Position numbers and translations under genes: made by a program
The notes under the pieces: generated by a model
Databases searched by the model: none
The model's input: the letters and a program-made list of their open reading frames with translations, nothing else
Told to the model about the DNA's origin: nothing
Source of the DNA: Deinandra increscens subsp. villosa
Lineage: Eukaryota; Streptophyta; Magnoliopsida; Asterales; Asteraceae
Direction: 5' to 3'
DNA: 64,000 nucleotides
NCBI GenBank assembly: GCA_039602395.1
Contig: JBCNJP010000006.1
Span: 61,254,429-61,318,428, forward strand
In this document: in pieces, positions 1-11,003 of the stretch
Layout of the letters: every line of letters starts with the position of its first letter
Position numbering within the stretch: position 1 is the first letter of the stretch

Positions 1-930
1 ACTTGAAAGGTGTGCCTAAACCGCTCTAATATAGCTTACACATATATATTTTAAATATTTTTATTAATGTATTAGCATGTTGTTTTGGTTCAACATTGGC
101 TTAGCATATTTTTCATGTAATTAGATTTTTTTGTTAATCTCTATGCTACATATAACAAATTGGTCACATGTCACGTGTTATTCATATTTATTTTTATTAG
201 AATTTTACGTCTTGTATAATTAAATATCAAAAACATAAAAATATAATATTATAACTCTTAAATCCATAATATTTGTTATTTATAATTTTTAATATTCCTT
301 ATTTCTTATTTTACATGTGTATGATTAAAAAAGTTCGTTTACGTTTATGGTTATAATTAAACTTATGTTTAAAAATAAAATAATAGTTATAAGCGAAATT
401 ATTAGTTATATCATTTATAAAAAAATTTATATAATACATGAATGATATAAACTAGTTATATATATAGAAATGATATCTTAGAAACCTAAAAATTATATGA
501 AAACTAAGATAACTCCTTTTTTTACATTTAATATGAACTAATTAGTTTGATATATTAGTTTGATATGATAGTTTCTTATATATATAGCATACACATTCGT
601 ATTGTTAAAAATATAATAATTAAAAAGTTAATACCATTGATAAAAGAACTAATTAATCGATTTTCATTTGATATCTTTATTTACACAATATTTTAGTGTT
701 TGACGACTATTTATTTTTTTAACAAATCTTACACTAGTCTTGTTTTGTATATCACAAACTTAACACGAGTCTTGCATCGTATGCTTTTAATTAGCAATTA
801 AGTCCTCAAAGACGACTATTTATTCTTCTAGTTATTAAAAAAAATACTTTGTAGACATAAAGTTTGGTAAAAAAAAATATCCCTATTAATAAATAGTACA
901 TGAAACAAGCAAAAACAAAGCCCAACACAT
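1..930. other. AT-rich 5' flank, no gene
   Basis: This is strongly AT-rich intergenic DNA with no coding signal that I can support. Its 3' part is the promoter region of the inhibitor-like gene that starts at 1002. Confidence 0.6.
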
Positions 931-940
931 CTATTTATAT
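931..940 (+). promoter_or_regulatory. Candidate TATA box of the GIP2-like gene
   Basis: CTATTTATAT lies about 70 bases before the ATG at 1002. The paralogue near the window end has TATATAA at nearly the same distance (74 bases) from its ATG, which supports a shared core-promoter layout. Confidence 0.5.
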
Positions 941-1001
941 CTCATAACTTCATTCCCTTTGAGAAACTACACTTGAGAATTGAACATTCAAATATTCAAA
1001 C

Positions 1002-2342
1002 ATGCATTTTCTTCTACACCTAATTGTTATCATTTTAGCTTTCATCTCTTATGAACATGAAGCCATAGCACAATATGTACCACCTTATACTTCCATTGTG
1101 GTTCCAATAACCAAACACATTGATGCCACCAAAACTCTATATAGCGTCCAAATCATGACCGCATACGTAAACTCGCAATATTTGCGCGCAAACTTCCTTA
1201 TAGACATCGACGCTCCATTCATATGGCATGACTGCATCCTGCAATGGAACATATATCCCGGCAGTTGTCCTGCCAACACCCTTTGCACATCTCCTGTTTC
1301 TTGCGAGGAATACCAATGCACGGATGTGCGAACCACTTTCTCGTACGACGAGCCTTCGTGCCCTCCGGTAACCAACGGGTCCACGTTGCCTGGATGGGGA
1401 TATTGCACATGTCCCGTAAATGTAGTGGACCCGGTCACCGAATCGTGTACCCAAGCCCTGCTTAATTACGACGAGTTCACCGTCAACACAAGTAACGGTA
1501 GAAACGTTTTCAGCGGTTTATACGGCGCGTATCCCAATGCCGCGTGTGTTTCTTCTTCCTCGTTCGGATCGTTCCCCGAGAACGTCACTGGCGTCATGGC
1601 GTTTTCGTCATCGCCTTACGCGTTACCGGCTTATTTATCCCAACCACTTAAGAAAACGTTAGCGATTTGTTTGCCAAGTAATTCGTCGACGCCTGGAGTT
1701 CTTTTCGTCGGAACAGGTCCTTATTACCTTCTTCCGAATCCTTCGAATCCTCCGAATCCGGATGTTGACGTTCGGAGTCTCCTTTCGTACACCCCGTTAC
1801 TAACCCATCCGAACTCGTTCGGATACTTCATCGGTGTCGATTCCATCGTAATCAAACAGAAATCCATCAACATCCCTGGGAATTTCTCTACCAAACTCAG
1901 CACACTTGACCCTTACACCACTCTTCGAACCGACGTCTATACACGCGTGATCCAGGCGTTTTCGATCGCTACAATCGGCTTCCCTCGTGCACCACCAGTC
2001 GCTCCTTTCGGCCTTTGTTACACGAGGACTGTATTAGCGTCTGGCCCGGATTCTAAGTTTAGTTTTCCTGATATTGATTTCAATCTTGTTGATGGCGATG
2101 GGATGAAGTGGACCGTTTACGCGGCTAACTCCGTGAAACAAGTGACGGAAGATGTGGCGTGTCTGGCGTTTGTTGACGGTGGGGGGACGGCGGAATACGC
2201 GGTTGTGATCGGGACGTATCAGTTTGAGGACAACTTTGTGGTGTTTGATTTGGAGAATTCGAGTTTCGGGTTTAGTTCTTCGTTGTTGAAGGAGCAAACA
2301 TCTTGTTCCAACTTTAACTTTACGGTGACCGATGGAAACTAA
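1002..2342 (+). CDS. Aspartic-protease-like inhibitor protein (GIP2/EDGP/basic 7S globulin family)
   Basis: This intronless gene encodes 446 residues, the normal length for the family. A hydrophobic signal peptide (residues 1 to about 23) is followed by a TAXI_N-like half with many cysteines and a TAXI_C-like half ending in the typical VIGTYQFEDNFVVFDLE...GFSSSLL block. The first catalytic site, normally DTG, reads IDIDAP near residue 67. The second reads TLDPYTT near residue 300. It should therefore be proteolytically inactive. Known relatives are secreted or cell-wall proteins that inhibit microbial xylanases or xyloglucanases, or bind small peptides, so an apoplastic defence role is inferred. 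Asn-X-Ser/Thr sites are present. A proline/asparagine stretch (PNPSNPPNP) near residue 245 is missing from the paralogue at 63088. Possible poly(A) signals AATAAA lie at 2390 and 2420. Confidence 0.9.
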   Translation: MHFLLHLIVIILAFISYEHEAIAQYVPPYTSIVVPITKHIDATKTLYSVQIMTAYVNSQYLRANFLIDIDAPFIWHDCILQWNIYPGSCPANTLCTSPVSCEEYQCTDVRTTFSYDEPSCPPVTNGSTLPGWGYCTCPVNVVDPVTESCTQALLNYDEFTVNTSNGRNVFSGLYGAYPNAACVSSSSFGSFPENVTGVMAFSSSPYALPAYLSQPLKKTLAICLPSNSSTPGVLFVGTGPYYLLPNPSNPPNPDVDVRSLLSYTPLLTHPNSFGYFIGVDSIVIKQKSINIPGNFSTKLSTLDPYTTLRTDVYTRVIQAFSIATIGFPRAPPVAPFGLCYTRTVLASGPDSKFSFPDIDFNLVDGDGMKWTVYAANSVKQVTEDVACLAFVDGGGTAEYAVVIGTYQFEDNFVVFDLENSSFGFSSSLLKEQTSCSNFNFTVTDGN

Positions 2343-2389
2343 AACTCTATCTGTAAGAAGTTAGCTGGTCATGGATACGTATACATCAT

Positions 2390-2425
2390 AATAAATATAT
2401 ATAGCTTGCTTGCTTTCTGAATAAA
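2390..2425 (+). terminator. Candidate poly(A) signals of the GIP2-like gene
   Basis: Two AATAAA hexamers (about 2390 and 2420) lie 48 and 78 bases after the stop codon, a normal distance for a plant 3' UTR. Confidence 0.45.
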
Positions 2426-2625
2426 TAATTTTTTTTATTTTTTTTGACAAGATCGTCGATCAAAAACCATGGTAAAATCTAAACCCCAAGAAGATGAAGT
2501 AACATATACGTACGTACTCTCGATCGTGATATATACCATCCCAAGGACTGATCGGACTTAAATCATAATAGGAATCAATATCTATCTCGTAGATTTATGC
2601 ATGGAAATAAGCGTATTTAAATTTA

Positions 2626-2990
2626 GGAAAATCACCAAAATAATCCTCTTTGACTTTTAATTGACAAAAAGCCAAAATAACCCTTCATTTTTAGCCTTGC
2701 TAAAATGTTCTAACACCTCTCTATCAATAAGTATTCTACATCTGTCGAATTTAGCCTACCAAGTGGTAACTTTAAGCCAATGGTAATCTGACTTGGGTCC
2801 TCCCCCTGACAAGTTGCCTACCAATGAAGCCCATCTCCCAATCATTGAATATTCCTTGGGCCCCCCTTCCTTCCGGTTAGATTTCGACACGTGGGCTTTC
2901 AGTGGGCTACCAAGCCGTAAATTAGTCCACCGACCAACACAAGCCTGGAGATTGCCGAAGCTCTACGAGCCAACCACGTGGATTTTTTAA
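2626..2990 (+). repeat. Left terminal inverted repeat of the Pack-MULE
   Basis: This about 365-base arm matches the right arm in reverse complement along its length. Small differences are scattered throughout, so the element is not very recent. Confidence 0.8.
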
Positions 2991-3043
2991 GGGAATTGAT
3001 AGATATCAGTAACTTAAGGTGCTTTTATATAAAAATATATATT

Positions 3044-3428
3044 TTATAAAAAAAATATCTCCTTTATCTTCTCCATCAGTCCCTTCTTCTCATGTCTTTC
3101 CTCTCCTCCATATCCCTGTCCGTCGCCGCCTCCTATGGTGCCGGTGACCGAAGCTTTCTGCTCATAGTTGCCGCCATGATCACCACCTGGTAGCTTCTCC
3201 GTGATCTTCTCAACCACACCCTTCTTCTTCCTTCTGCCCCCCTCTCCATCATCATCCGACTGCATAATTATTAATTAATCACAAGTCCACAACACTTGTT
3301 AAGTATCATTTAATATTGTTAAAAACGTAGCATTCCCTATTAATTCATTGGTTAATTTACTCTTAGAGCTAGAACTATACTGCTCCCAGAACGGTGAAGG
3401 AATCCCCCGGCGCCGGCGCCACCATGTT
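3044..3428 (-). pseudogene. Captured dehydrin (S-K type) gene fragment with its intron
   Basis: On the minus strand, 3259-3044 encodes SDDDGEGG, then [16 protein letters not shown], then a spacer and [11 protein letters not shown]. These are two dehydrin K-segments (lysine-rich amphipathic helices of dehydration-protective LEA proteins), the second degenerate at its end. The ATG at 3265 is probably not a start: ATTATGCAG just before the S codon looks like a splice acceptor. Upstream, 3361-3428 reads GGFLHRSGSS, the usual block before the serine tract, and ends at a GTAAAT donor, so a 101-base intron (3260-3360) is retained. The serine tract is disrupted (SSIVLALR), and the gene start is absent. 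This is a DNA-level capture that includes an intron, not a processed copy. Any expressed product would be chimeric. Confidence 0.75.
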
Positions 3429-3479
3429 TCAGTAACTTAAGGTGGACTAATTTACGGGGATAATTATTGTTATTAGTTA

Positions 3480-3849
3480 GTTTATTTTATAAAAAAATAT
3501 CCACGTGGGTGGCTCGCATAAGTTCGGCAATCTCCAGGCTTGTGTTGGTCGGTGGACTAACTTACGGCTTGGAAGCCCACTGAAAACCCACATGTCGAAA
3601 TCTAACTGGAAGGAAGGGGGGCCTAAGGAATGTTCAATGATTGGGAGATGAGTCCCATTGGTAGGCAACTTGTCAGGGGGAGGACACAAGTCACATTACC
3701 ATTGGCTTAAAGTTGCCACCTGATAGGCTAAATTCGAAAGGTGTAGTATGCTTATTGATGGAGAGGTGTCGGGTCATTTCAGCAAGGCTAAAAGTGAAGG
3801 GTCATTTTGGCTTTTTCTCATTCAAAGAGGGTCATTTTGATGATTTTCC
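3480..3849 (-). repeat. Right terminal inverted repeat of the Pack-MULE
   Basis: Inverted counterpart of 2626-2990, ending in GATTTTCCC at the outer edge. Confidence 0.8.
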
Positions 3850-4180
3850 CTTTAAATAATATATGGTTATGCATAAGGGTGATATTTCTATAGGTTTGAG
3901 TGGGAGAAGGACGTATGCTAAAACTGAAATTGAAGTTGTTGAAGAGGTACTAGGAAAGATATTTGTTGAAGATATCTACATGTTGTGAAAAGGACCTGTA
4001 GACTATTAAGGACTTTTTTCATATAAAATAAATGTCAATCTGAATATGTTTATTTCACTGATGTTGGACGGGGTAGTTTATAAGATAAACAACTATGATA
4101 TTGTTACAATAAACAATCGTGGCTCGTCTCAAAGGAACATGAAGTTCAAGAAGCAAGTTACGCATATGACTTTTGTTTAC
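3850..4180. other. Unassigned intergenic DNA
   Basis: No coding region or recognisable repeat terminus is visible between the Pack-MULE and the Copia remnants. Confidence 0.5.
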
Positions 4181-4960
4181 TACACCTATATTCCATCTCG
4201 ACACTCGAGTGCGAAATAATGTGTAGAAGCCGAGGGCAGGGGCTTAAACTTGGTTTCGGTGTGGAAGTGGATCGAGACTTTGTGCACTCGCTTTATAGAA
4301 CAAATAAACACTAAAACAAAGATAGTGTGTGAGATGTGACAATGATGAGGAAAACTAATAGATATGTGATGAATAAGATGAAGATAGATAAACAAAGATA
4401 ACCGAACGATTACATTTACCTATCTGATCACTCATACCCGGGTCTCATGAACACTTGTTCATGAGCCCTCACAACTTCAAAGACACATGACTAGAAAGTC
4501 TCTCTTTCTCTCATACACTCATGCATTCCACCATGTGATATGCCTATTATATATACTAACCTAACAGTGACAAACTAGTAAATACTATTGATCGACTAGT
4601 GACATAAATAATACAACAATAAATAACAAAGTCACTAATGCCAAGTCTTTGGTTAGTCAAATAATTTGAGTTGTCATGGTCATCACCGTGTTGTGACACG
4701 GTAAATAGTAAGTGGTCTGTTGAGTCATTTGTGCTCCCCCTTGACAAATACTTCGACTTCTTTGTTTGTAGCCCAAACGACCACATCTAACCAAATCTTG
4801 GTATCTCGGCCTCGAGAATCCCAACATAATGTTTTGCCGCTTGGACGGTAATGTATCAAACTATCCCCAAGATAGACACAATATACTAAAGCAAATATTC
4901 GAGGGTCAAGGCATCCCCCTGGCGGCACTCGAGTATGCGGGGAGATAGAGTTGAACCATG
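4181..4960 (-). mobile_element. Ty1/Copia remnant: RNase H end, polypurine tract and LTR
   Basis: On the minus strand, 4960-4735 carries a frameshifted Copia RNase H segment: C-x-YLGDSLI, then SKRQN, then a degraded AEAEYRGVANVVAE-like stretch. A polypurine tract (CAAGGGGGAGC, about 4732-4742) follows, and then LTR-like DNA starting TGACTCAAC at about 4727 whose far end I cannot place. It is split at about 4960 by the LTR of another Copia remnant, so it is the oldest of three nested layers. No complete protein survives. Confidence 0.65.
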
Positions 4961-6440
4961 TATTTGGAATTGTGAATTGTATTATTGTATTATGTAATAA
5001 CAATATGAGTACAAGGAGTATATATACACTATACTATGTTACATGGAGATCCCTCTAATATAAACACTTTAACATTTAAGACCTAATATGTCTAATATTC
5101 CCCCGCAAGCTGAGGCCGGTAGACGATCAGCAGCTTGGACTGCAAAAACACAAACCGATCTATCGGTAGAGGCTTAGTAAAAGCATCTGCAATCTGATCA
5201 TGTGTAGAGATACATTATACTTGTAATCACCCCTGAGCAACCTTTGATCTCGCGAACAAAGTGAAAATCATCCTCAACATGCTTTGTGTGTGCATGAAAG
5301 ATGGGGTTGACATATAGATAGGTTGCTCCTAAGTTGTAACACCAAAGGGTAGGAGCGGATTTTGTGACTACACAAAGTTCACCTAAGAGAGCCTCAAGCC
5401 ATGTGAGCTCGGCGACGGTGTCAGCAAGTACCTTGTACTCCGATTCCGTAAAAGAGCAAGAGACAATGCGTTGTTTGCGAGTTATCTAGGAAACAAGGTT
5501 AGAACCCAAATAAATATCATAACCACCAGTAGAGCACCGATTAATAGGACACCAAGCCCAATCAGTATCATAAAAGGCTTTCAAATTGTTCCAGCAACTT
5601 TCAGTAAAAGCATGGAGAGTGGTGCAGAGGCATGCTTGATGAGCAGATAGAAATTCGATGTGCGAATGTAGTATCTTAAAATTCGCTTGATAGCTGACCA
5701 GTGATTCTTTTTTGGCGCGTGCATGAATTGACAGACCCGATTGACTGTAAAGGTAATGTTAAGTCGAGATAAAGTGGCATACTAAAGAGCACTAACAAGG
5801 TGCCTGTATTTTACCGGATCAAAGAGCGGAGCACCATCTTGAAGAGAAAATGTCATGGATATGCTCATAGGTGAAGGCACTAGTTTTGCTGCAAAGAGAC
5901 CAGCCCGTTGTAGGAGCTCCTTAATGTACTTTTGTTGTGACAAAATGATGTCATTACCATGTTTAACAATTTCTACCCCGAAAAAATAAGGCACCCCCCC
6001 CCCCCCTAAATCTTTAAGAGAAAGTTTAGTACTGAGATGGTTAACCAATTTGTTGATAGTAGCTGAATTATTTTCTGTTATAATTATATCATCAACATAA
6101 ATGAGAAAATATAATAATGTACCATGAGAGTTGTATATAAATAAAAAGGGTTCTTTTTTTTAGCCCTTAAACTCGAGCCATTGTAAGGCGACAGATAAAT
6201 GGGTGAACCATGCGCTAGGAGATTTCTTGAGGCCATATAAGGACTTGTGAAGCTTCCAAACATAGTCCAGTTTAGCGGGATCAATGAAGCCCGACGATTG
6301 TCTCAAGTAGATGGGTTCCTCAAGATCCACGTGGAGGAAATCATTTTTAATATGCAACTGCCGGAGCGACTACTTGTGCGAGACGACAAGGGATAGAACA
6401 ACCCTAATGGTGGTGTCCTTAACCACATGATCAAAAGTTT
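4961..6440 (-). mobile_element. Ty1/Copia remnant: RT-RNase H, polypurine tract and 3' LTR
   Basis: Reading from 6440 down on the minus strand gives the Copia RT (ND-FLHVDLEEPIYLRQ, KLHKSLYGLKKSPSAWF), a frameshift near 6160, ILIYVDDIII-like DNA near 6090, a connection segment (LSLKDLGG...YFFGVEIVKHG) and RNase H (RIVSCSFTESEYKVLADTVAELTWLEAL, broken into several frames). The polypurine tract TTGCGGGGGAA is at about 5098-5108, followed by an LTR (about 4963-5097). Stops, frameshifts and a C12 run near 5995 show decay. The 5' half is missing because another Copia element was inserted at 6440. Confidence 0.8.
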
Positions 6441-7167
6441 TGTAAGGAATTAATCAGCTAGGAGTTCCTGCTGAAATGCTAAAATGCTCAGGACCAGGCT
6501 GAAGATCAATCGGAAGTCATTTTGCTGAAATAACAAAGAGTTCCAGTTGAATGAAGATGAGCTGGAAGATCTAGTGTTCAAGCGGAAGCACTAGTTGATC
6601 CGAAAGAATAGTTGGGCCGGAAGAAAGACACTTCCGAATGAACTCGAGTTCCAACCCGAAGGAGAGTTCAACCGGAAAAACTAATGTACTGTCTTTTCCC
6701 AGTCTGACACAAAAACATTAGTTGTAGATCTGAGTCATTAAAAGAAAGATTTCTTCTCAGAATATCAAGCCAAACTCTCTAAGAAACAACATCGTCCAAT
6801 GAAGAATGTTCCCTAGTATTAAGTCATTAATATTGTTGTACTTAACGGTCTTAGATGACCTTATGAAAATCAAGGGCTCTCCTTGATTTCCCTTAGCACT
6901 ATATATAACATGGTAGTACTCAGCAAACTAGACACCCGATCACAACTTTTATTTTGTAATCTGTTGTTGAGCTAATGCAATATAGTGCCGAGTTTTATAT
7001 ACTTGTGTTCTCATATATTTGCAATCAACTTGTTTCCTTCAAGTTATATCGACGTATAACTAATATATAACAAAGTGAGGGCATGAGTAAAGAATAACTT
7101 ATTTCCGCCTGGTTATTCTTGTAAGTAATCTTGTTAGGTTATTAGTGAAGTTAACCATGATCCTACA
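6441..7167 (+). repeat. 5' LTR of the Copia element
   Basis: The ends are short inverted repeats (TGTAAGG and CCTACA). A TATATAA box near 6900 and a primer-binding site directly downstream fit a 5' LTR. Confidence 0.65.
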
Positions 7168-7169
7168 AG

Positions 7170-7181
7170 TGGTATTAGAGT
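7170..7181 (+). other. Primer-binding site (initiator tRNA-Met type)
   Basis: TGGTATTAGAGT differs by one base from the usual TGGTATCAGAGC-type site of plant Copia elements. Confidence 0.7.
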
Positions 7182-7275
7182 CTTGGCTCATACTATGAAG
7201 ACTCAAAGTGCTTCAAAGTTGATATTACTTACCTACTCAACCTTGCACTTCCTATTATTTCCTTTAATTTTCAAA

Positions 7276-8490
7276 ATGAGTGAACTTAGCATTTAAAATT
7301 CTAATGGTAGAGTTAACAAACCACCCATGTTCACCGCTGATGATTTTGACACATGGAAACTTAGAATGGAAGGGTTTGTTAGATGCACTGATTATAAACT
7401 ATGGAAATCTCTCACTGTTGGACCAGACATTCCTGCGGTCTGATCAGCTGAAGATGAAAATATCTAAATTCCAAAACCTTTTGACAAATACACTGAAATT
7501 GATCATAAAAAATGTGAAGTAGATTTGAAAGCTTACTAGATGTTGCAAGCAACATTATCAAACTCGATTTTAGCTGGTTTCAAAGGTTATAAAACTGCTT
7601 TTGACCTTTGGACGGATCTAAATGAAATGCATGAAGGAACTGATGAGGTTAGGGAAAACAAAAAAGATGTTCTTAAACCAAGATATGAGAACTTCAGCTA
7701 TAAAAGAAATGAATCCATGACCAATCGGTACATTGGGGTTTGTGTCTCTGCTAGATGAACTCCAGAAAGTAGATGTTAAGGTGGAAGCGGGTGAGGTTAA
7801 TAGAAAGTTTCTTAGATCACTTTCTAACTTATGGACTGCTCGCACAGTTAACATTAGGGAAGTAAAAATTTAAAAAAAATGAAACCGAGTGAGCTTCATG
7901 GAAATATTAAGTGCGTATGAGACGAAGATAAACGAGAAACAAGGTAACACTAGTGAAGGGTTTTCTTCTAATTCAATTGCTTTGGTAACCACTGAATACC
8001 AACCAAGCAGAAATGTGACAACCACTTACTGTAATCAAACTTTTGTGATTACATTCCCTGAAACACCAAGGTGTTAGGAAATTATGCATCATCACTTTGA
8101 GAACAACAACCAATCTGCTTATGTTGCAAATGGTTCAAATTGTGGGTTCACAGTAGAAGATCTTGAATGTATTGGTGCTGATGACCTTGAGGAGATGGAT
8201 ATATTGACATAGCTAGCCATGGTGTTAGTCAGAGCTAAGAGATTTTATAAGAGAACTGGTAGGAGTTACAAGGGAGAAAAGAATGCTCAGATCGAGTTAC
8301 ATAAGAGCAATATGAAGTGTTACAACTGTAACCAGCTAGGCCACTTTGCTAGAGAATGTAAGAACCCAAGAAGAGAGAATGGTAGTGCAGGTAGAGGTTC
8401 TGGAAGCAATCAAAATCAAGAAAGACCAACAAACTCCTCTCCTCCACCAAAACCAGCTCCAAGCAACTCAAATGCAACTGTTGCTAGTCA
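7276..8490 (+). pseudogene. Degenerate Copia gag
   Basis: The frame starting at ATG 7276 contains several stop codons (7294, about 7440, about 7465, about 7537) but reads like Copia gag throughout: PPMFTADDFDTWKLRME, then LQATLSNSILAGFKGYKTAFDLW (UBN2/gag-polypeptide region). A CCHC zinc knuckle (CYNCNQLGHFAREC, near 8318-8360) precedes a serine/proline-rich tail that runs into the gap. Frameshifts occur at 7740 and 8075. Gag would normally package the element RNA in cytoplasmic particles; this copy cannot make it. Confidence 0.8.
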
Positions 8491-8990
8491 NNNNNNNNNN
8501 NNNNNNNNNNNNNNNNNNNNNNNNNNNNNNNNNNNNNNNNNNNNNNNNNNNNNNNNNNNNNNNNNNNNNNNNNNNNNNNNNNNNNNNNNNNNNNNNNNNN
8601 NNNNNNNNNNNNNNNNNNNNNNNNNNNNNNNNNNNNNNNNNNNNNNNNNNNNNNNNNNNNNNNNNNNNNNNNNNNNNNNNNNNNNNNNNNNNNNNNNNNN
8701 NNNNNNNNNNNNNNNNNNNNNNNNNNNNNNNNNNNNNNNNNNNNNNNNNNNNNNNNNNNNNNNNNNNNNNNNNNNNNNNNNNNNNNNNNNNNNNNNNNNN
8801 NNNNNNNNNNNNNNNNNNNNNNNNNNNNNNNNNNNNNNNNNNNNNNNNNNNNNNNNNNNNNNNNNNNNNNNNNNNNNNNNNNNNNNNNNNNNNNNNNNNN
8901 NNNNNNNNNNNNNNNNNNNNNNNNNNNNNNNNNNNNNNNNNNNNNNNNNNNNNNNNNNNNNNNNNNNNNNNNNNNNNNNNNNNNNNNNNN
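8491..8990. other. Assembly gap (500 N)
   Basis: Exactly 500 Ns, likely a placeholder of unknown true size. It falls between a Copia gag and a truncated LTR, both repeats. Confidence 0.99.
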
Positions 8991-9487
8991 TATTTTCTTT
9001 TTGATCTAATTCTTTCTTTTGGGACTAGGAAGTGCACGTGGGCATCCATTACATCATATGGACCATAAAAATTAATTTCCCTTTGTTCCTTCCTGCGCAT
9101 TCACATTTAATCAGCACGAATTTTCACAAATGTTTCACTTCAGCCTCCTGACTTATTCTAAATGCAAGCCGGTCCTTTAAACTTATTATTTTATTTTCTT
9201 CCAGCCCTTGACTTAGATGAATTGTTATACCAGCCTCCTGAACTCCTATGTCAACCTACAACAAATATATTTTGAATATTTTGAGCACAATTGAATCACA
9301 TTCAACCTAATTAAACGCGAGACTCAAATATTTAACTAAACTCACACAAAAATATACAAAAATAACTCAATAGCATATTAAGACTCAAATAACTAAAATA
9401 TATAAAATACTAAATAAAAATGACTTAAAACCGACTCAAACACTATACAAATTACACCGGAATATAGGATGTGTTTAGAACACATCA
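8991..9487 (-). repeat. 3' LTR, truncated by the gap
   Basis: Matches 13160-13656 base for base except at two positions. The outer part is lost in the gap. Confidence 0.9.
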
Positions 9488-11003
9488 AACATCCCCACAC
9501 TTACTCTTTTTTCGTCCTCGAAAAATACTGCAATGGAATCATAATCAGGGATACAATCTCTAACTTATCAGATTATTCAGATTCAGATTTCAATAAACAT
9601 TTATCATTAGCCTAGTTCGATTACCGGTATTTCGATCCGATTAAACCCAACCACCGACCGTTCAGCCCCAAATGCATCAATTAGTACTTATTTATTATTT
9701 TTATGGCATCAATCAACCTAATGGGTCTCACACTCAAGCCTTTCAATTCATCCTAATCCCGTTATTTATCTTTTTAGGCATCTTAATATTTATGTACATA
9801 TATATCTTTTTAATAGTGGATTTGCATGAATGAATGGATGAATTTTTATTTGAGCTATTTTTTTTTCTTTCTTTTTTTTCTTTTTTCATTTTTTCATTCA
9901 TCATTTTTTTTAATAGAATTGGACTTCACCTAGAGGAGCATCCACTGAGTAGCGAGCCCGATGGGTAGCACATAGGGTATTTAGCCCATACCTAACCTAG
10001 AGGCGTATCCTTCAAGTCGCTATCCCAAAGGGAAACACATAGGCTTCGATATTTTATTCTATTTTTTTTCTTTTTTTTCTCTCTTTTTTTTCATAGCAAG
10101 CTCAAGTGGAATGGATTTTGCGGAGGCGCCACTACTTATCCAATTTACTTTCGTAAAAAGATAAAAGTGTGCCAAAATTACTAAAAAGATATGAAAATAT
10201 TAAAGATGCAATTTTTATTATTTACGGTTTCGGAATCCACAATCAACCTAAGGCGGGAACCCACTAAAGTTTCATGATTTACATATCAATTAAGCACATT
10301 TTATTAATTTATTATTTTTTTATGATGCATAAGGATTTTTAAGCCTAATTAGTCAGCTGGATCTACCAATACATCAAAACTAGCTAATAAACACCAATTC
10401 TAAAGATTTAACATTCAAGCACTTTCATTAGACAATTGACCCCCAGTTGTACTATCATTTTCCATTTAATTGCAGCATAAATCAAGAACATTTCTTCAAT
10501 TTTTCAAAATGTTTTGGATTTTTTGGATTTTTTTCATTTTTTTTTTTGTATTTTTTAAGACTCAAACTAACCTAAAAATAAAAGAAAAAACACACGACTG
10601 AAGACTAAAGACGTAGTCTTCCCATCCCCACACTTAAATGACACATTGTCCCCAATGTGTGATGGGAAAAAAATCAGAATAAAAATAAACACACTAAAAA
10701 GAAAGAGAAAAAGAAAAATAAAAATGCACCAAATAGTAAAAAAAAATCGGAACAAACTCCCCTGATTGTTGATTTGGATGAATGACAGGCGAGTTCGATC
10801 CCAGGTTCTCTATTAAATCTTCATGAGCATCTCAACGCGAACATCATCGAACCTGTAAAGAAAGACACAAAACAAAAACACTCGACCAAAAACAAATAAG
10901 CACGAAAAAGAAAAATAAATAAGAACACAAATAAAATAAAAACTAAGAATTGCAAAAATTAAAGACAAATTTACAAACTATACAACCTGGGCACTATGTC
11001 AAT
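9488..11003 (-). other. Non-coding interior of the LTR element
   Basis: The region is rich in T and A homopolymers (9850-10100, 10500-10760) with no supported ORF. It probably acts as 3' untranslated and packaging sequence. Near 9930-10040 there is a GC-richer block without coding signal. Confidence 0.5.

Larger units (their letters stand above)
2626..3849. mobile_element. Pack-MULE-like element carrying a dehydrin gene fragment
   Basis: Two long inverted copies (2626-2990 and 3480-3849) begin with nearly the same terminus, GGAAAATCA(C/T)CAAAAT, and flank a non-repeat core that contains a host gene piece. Long terminal inverted repeats around a captured gene fragment with no transposase fit Pack-MULEs of the Mutator superfamily. 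The flanks share TTTAAAT (2616-2622 and 3850-3856), a possible but imperfect target duplication. The apparent 65-70 residue ORFs in the two arms are the same repeat read in both copies and are not genes. Confidence 0.8.
6441..8490 (+). mobile_element. Ty1/Copia element, 5' half (LTR, primer site, gag) running into an assembly gap
   Basis: An LTR of about 727 bases (6441-7167) starts TGTAAGG and ends CCTACA. It is followed by a primer-binding site and a gag region that ends with a zinc knuckle just before the N gap at 8491. The element interrupts the RT of the preceding remnant, so it is younger. The pol genes and 3' LTR are absent or lost in the gap. Confidence 0.75.

Noticed and set aside
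1085..1465. Antisense ORFs in the GIP2-like gene
   Set aside because: Frame shadows of the real gene; no independent signal.
2793..3689. Two similar 65-70 residue ORFs on opposite strands
   Set aside because: They are the two inverted arms of the Pack-MULE read in matching frames; similarity is at the DNA level.
10567..10755. Phe-rich hydrophobic ORF
   Set aside because: Translation of a T-rich homopolymer stretch in the LTR element interior; no start context or family.
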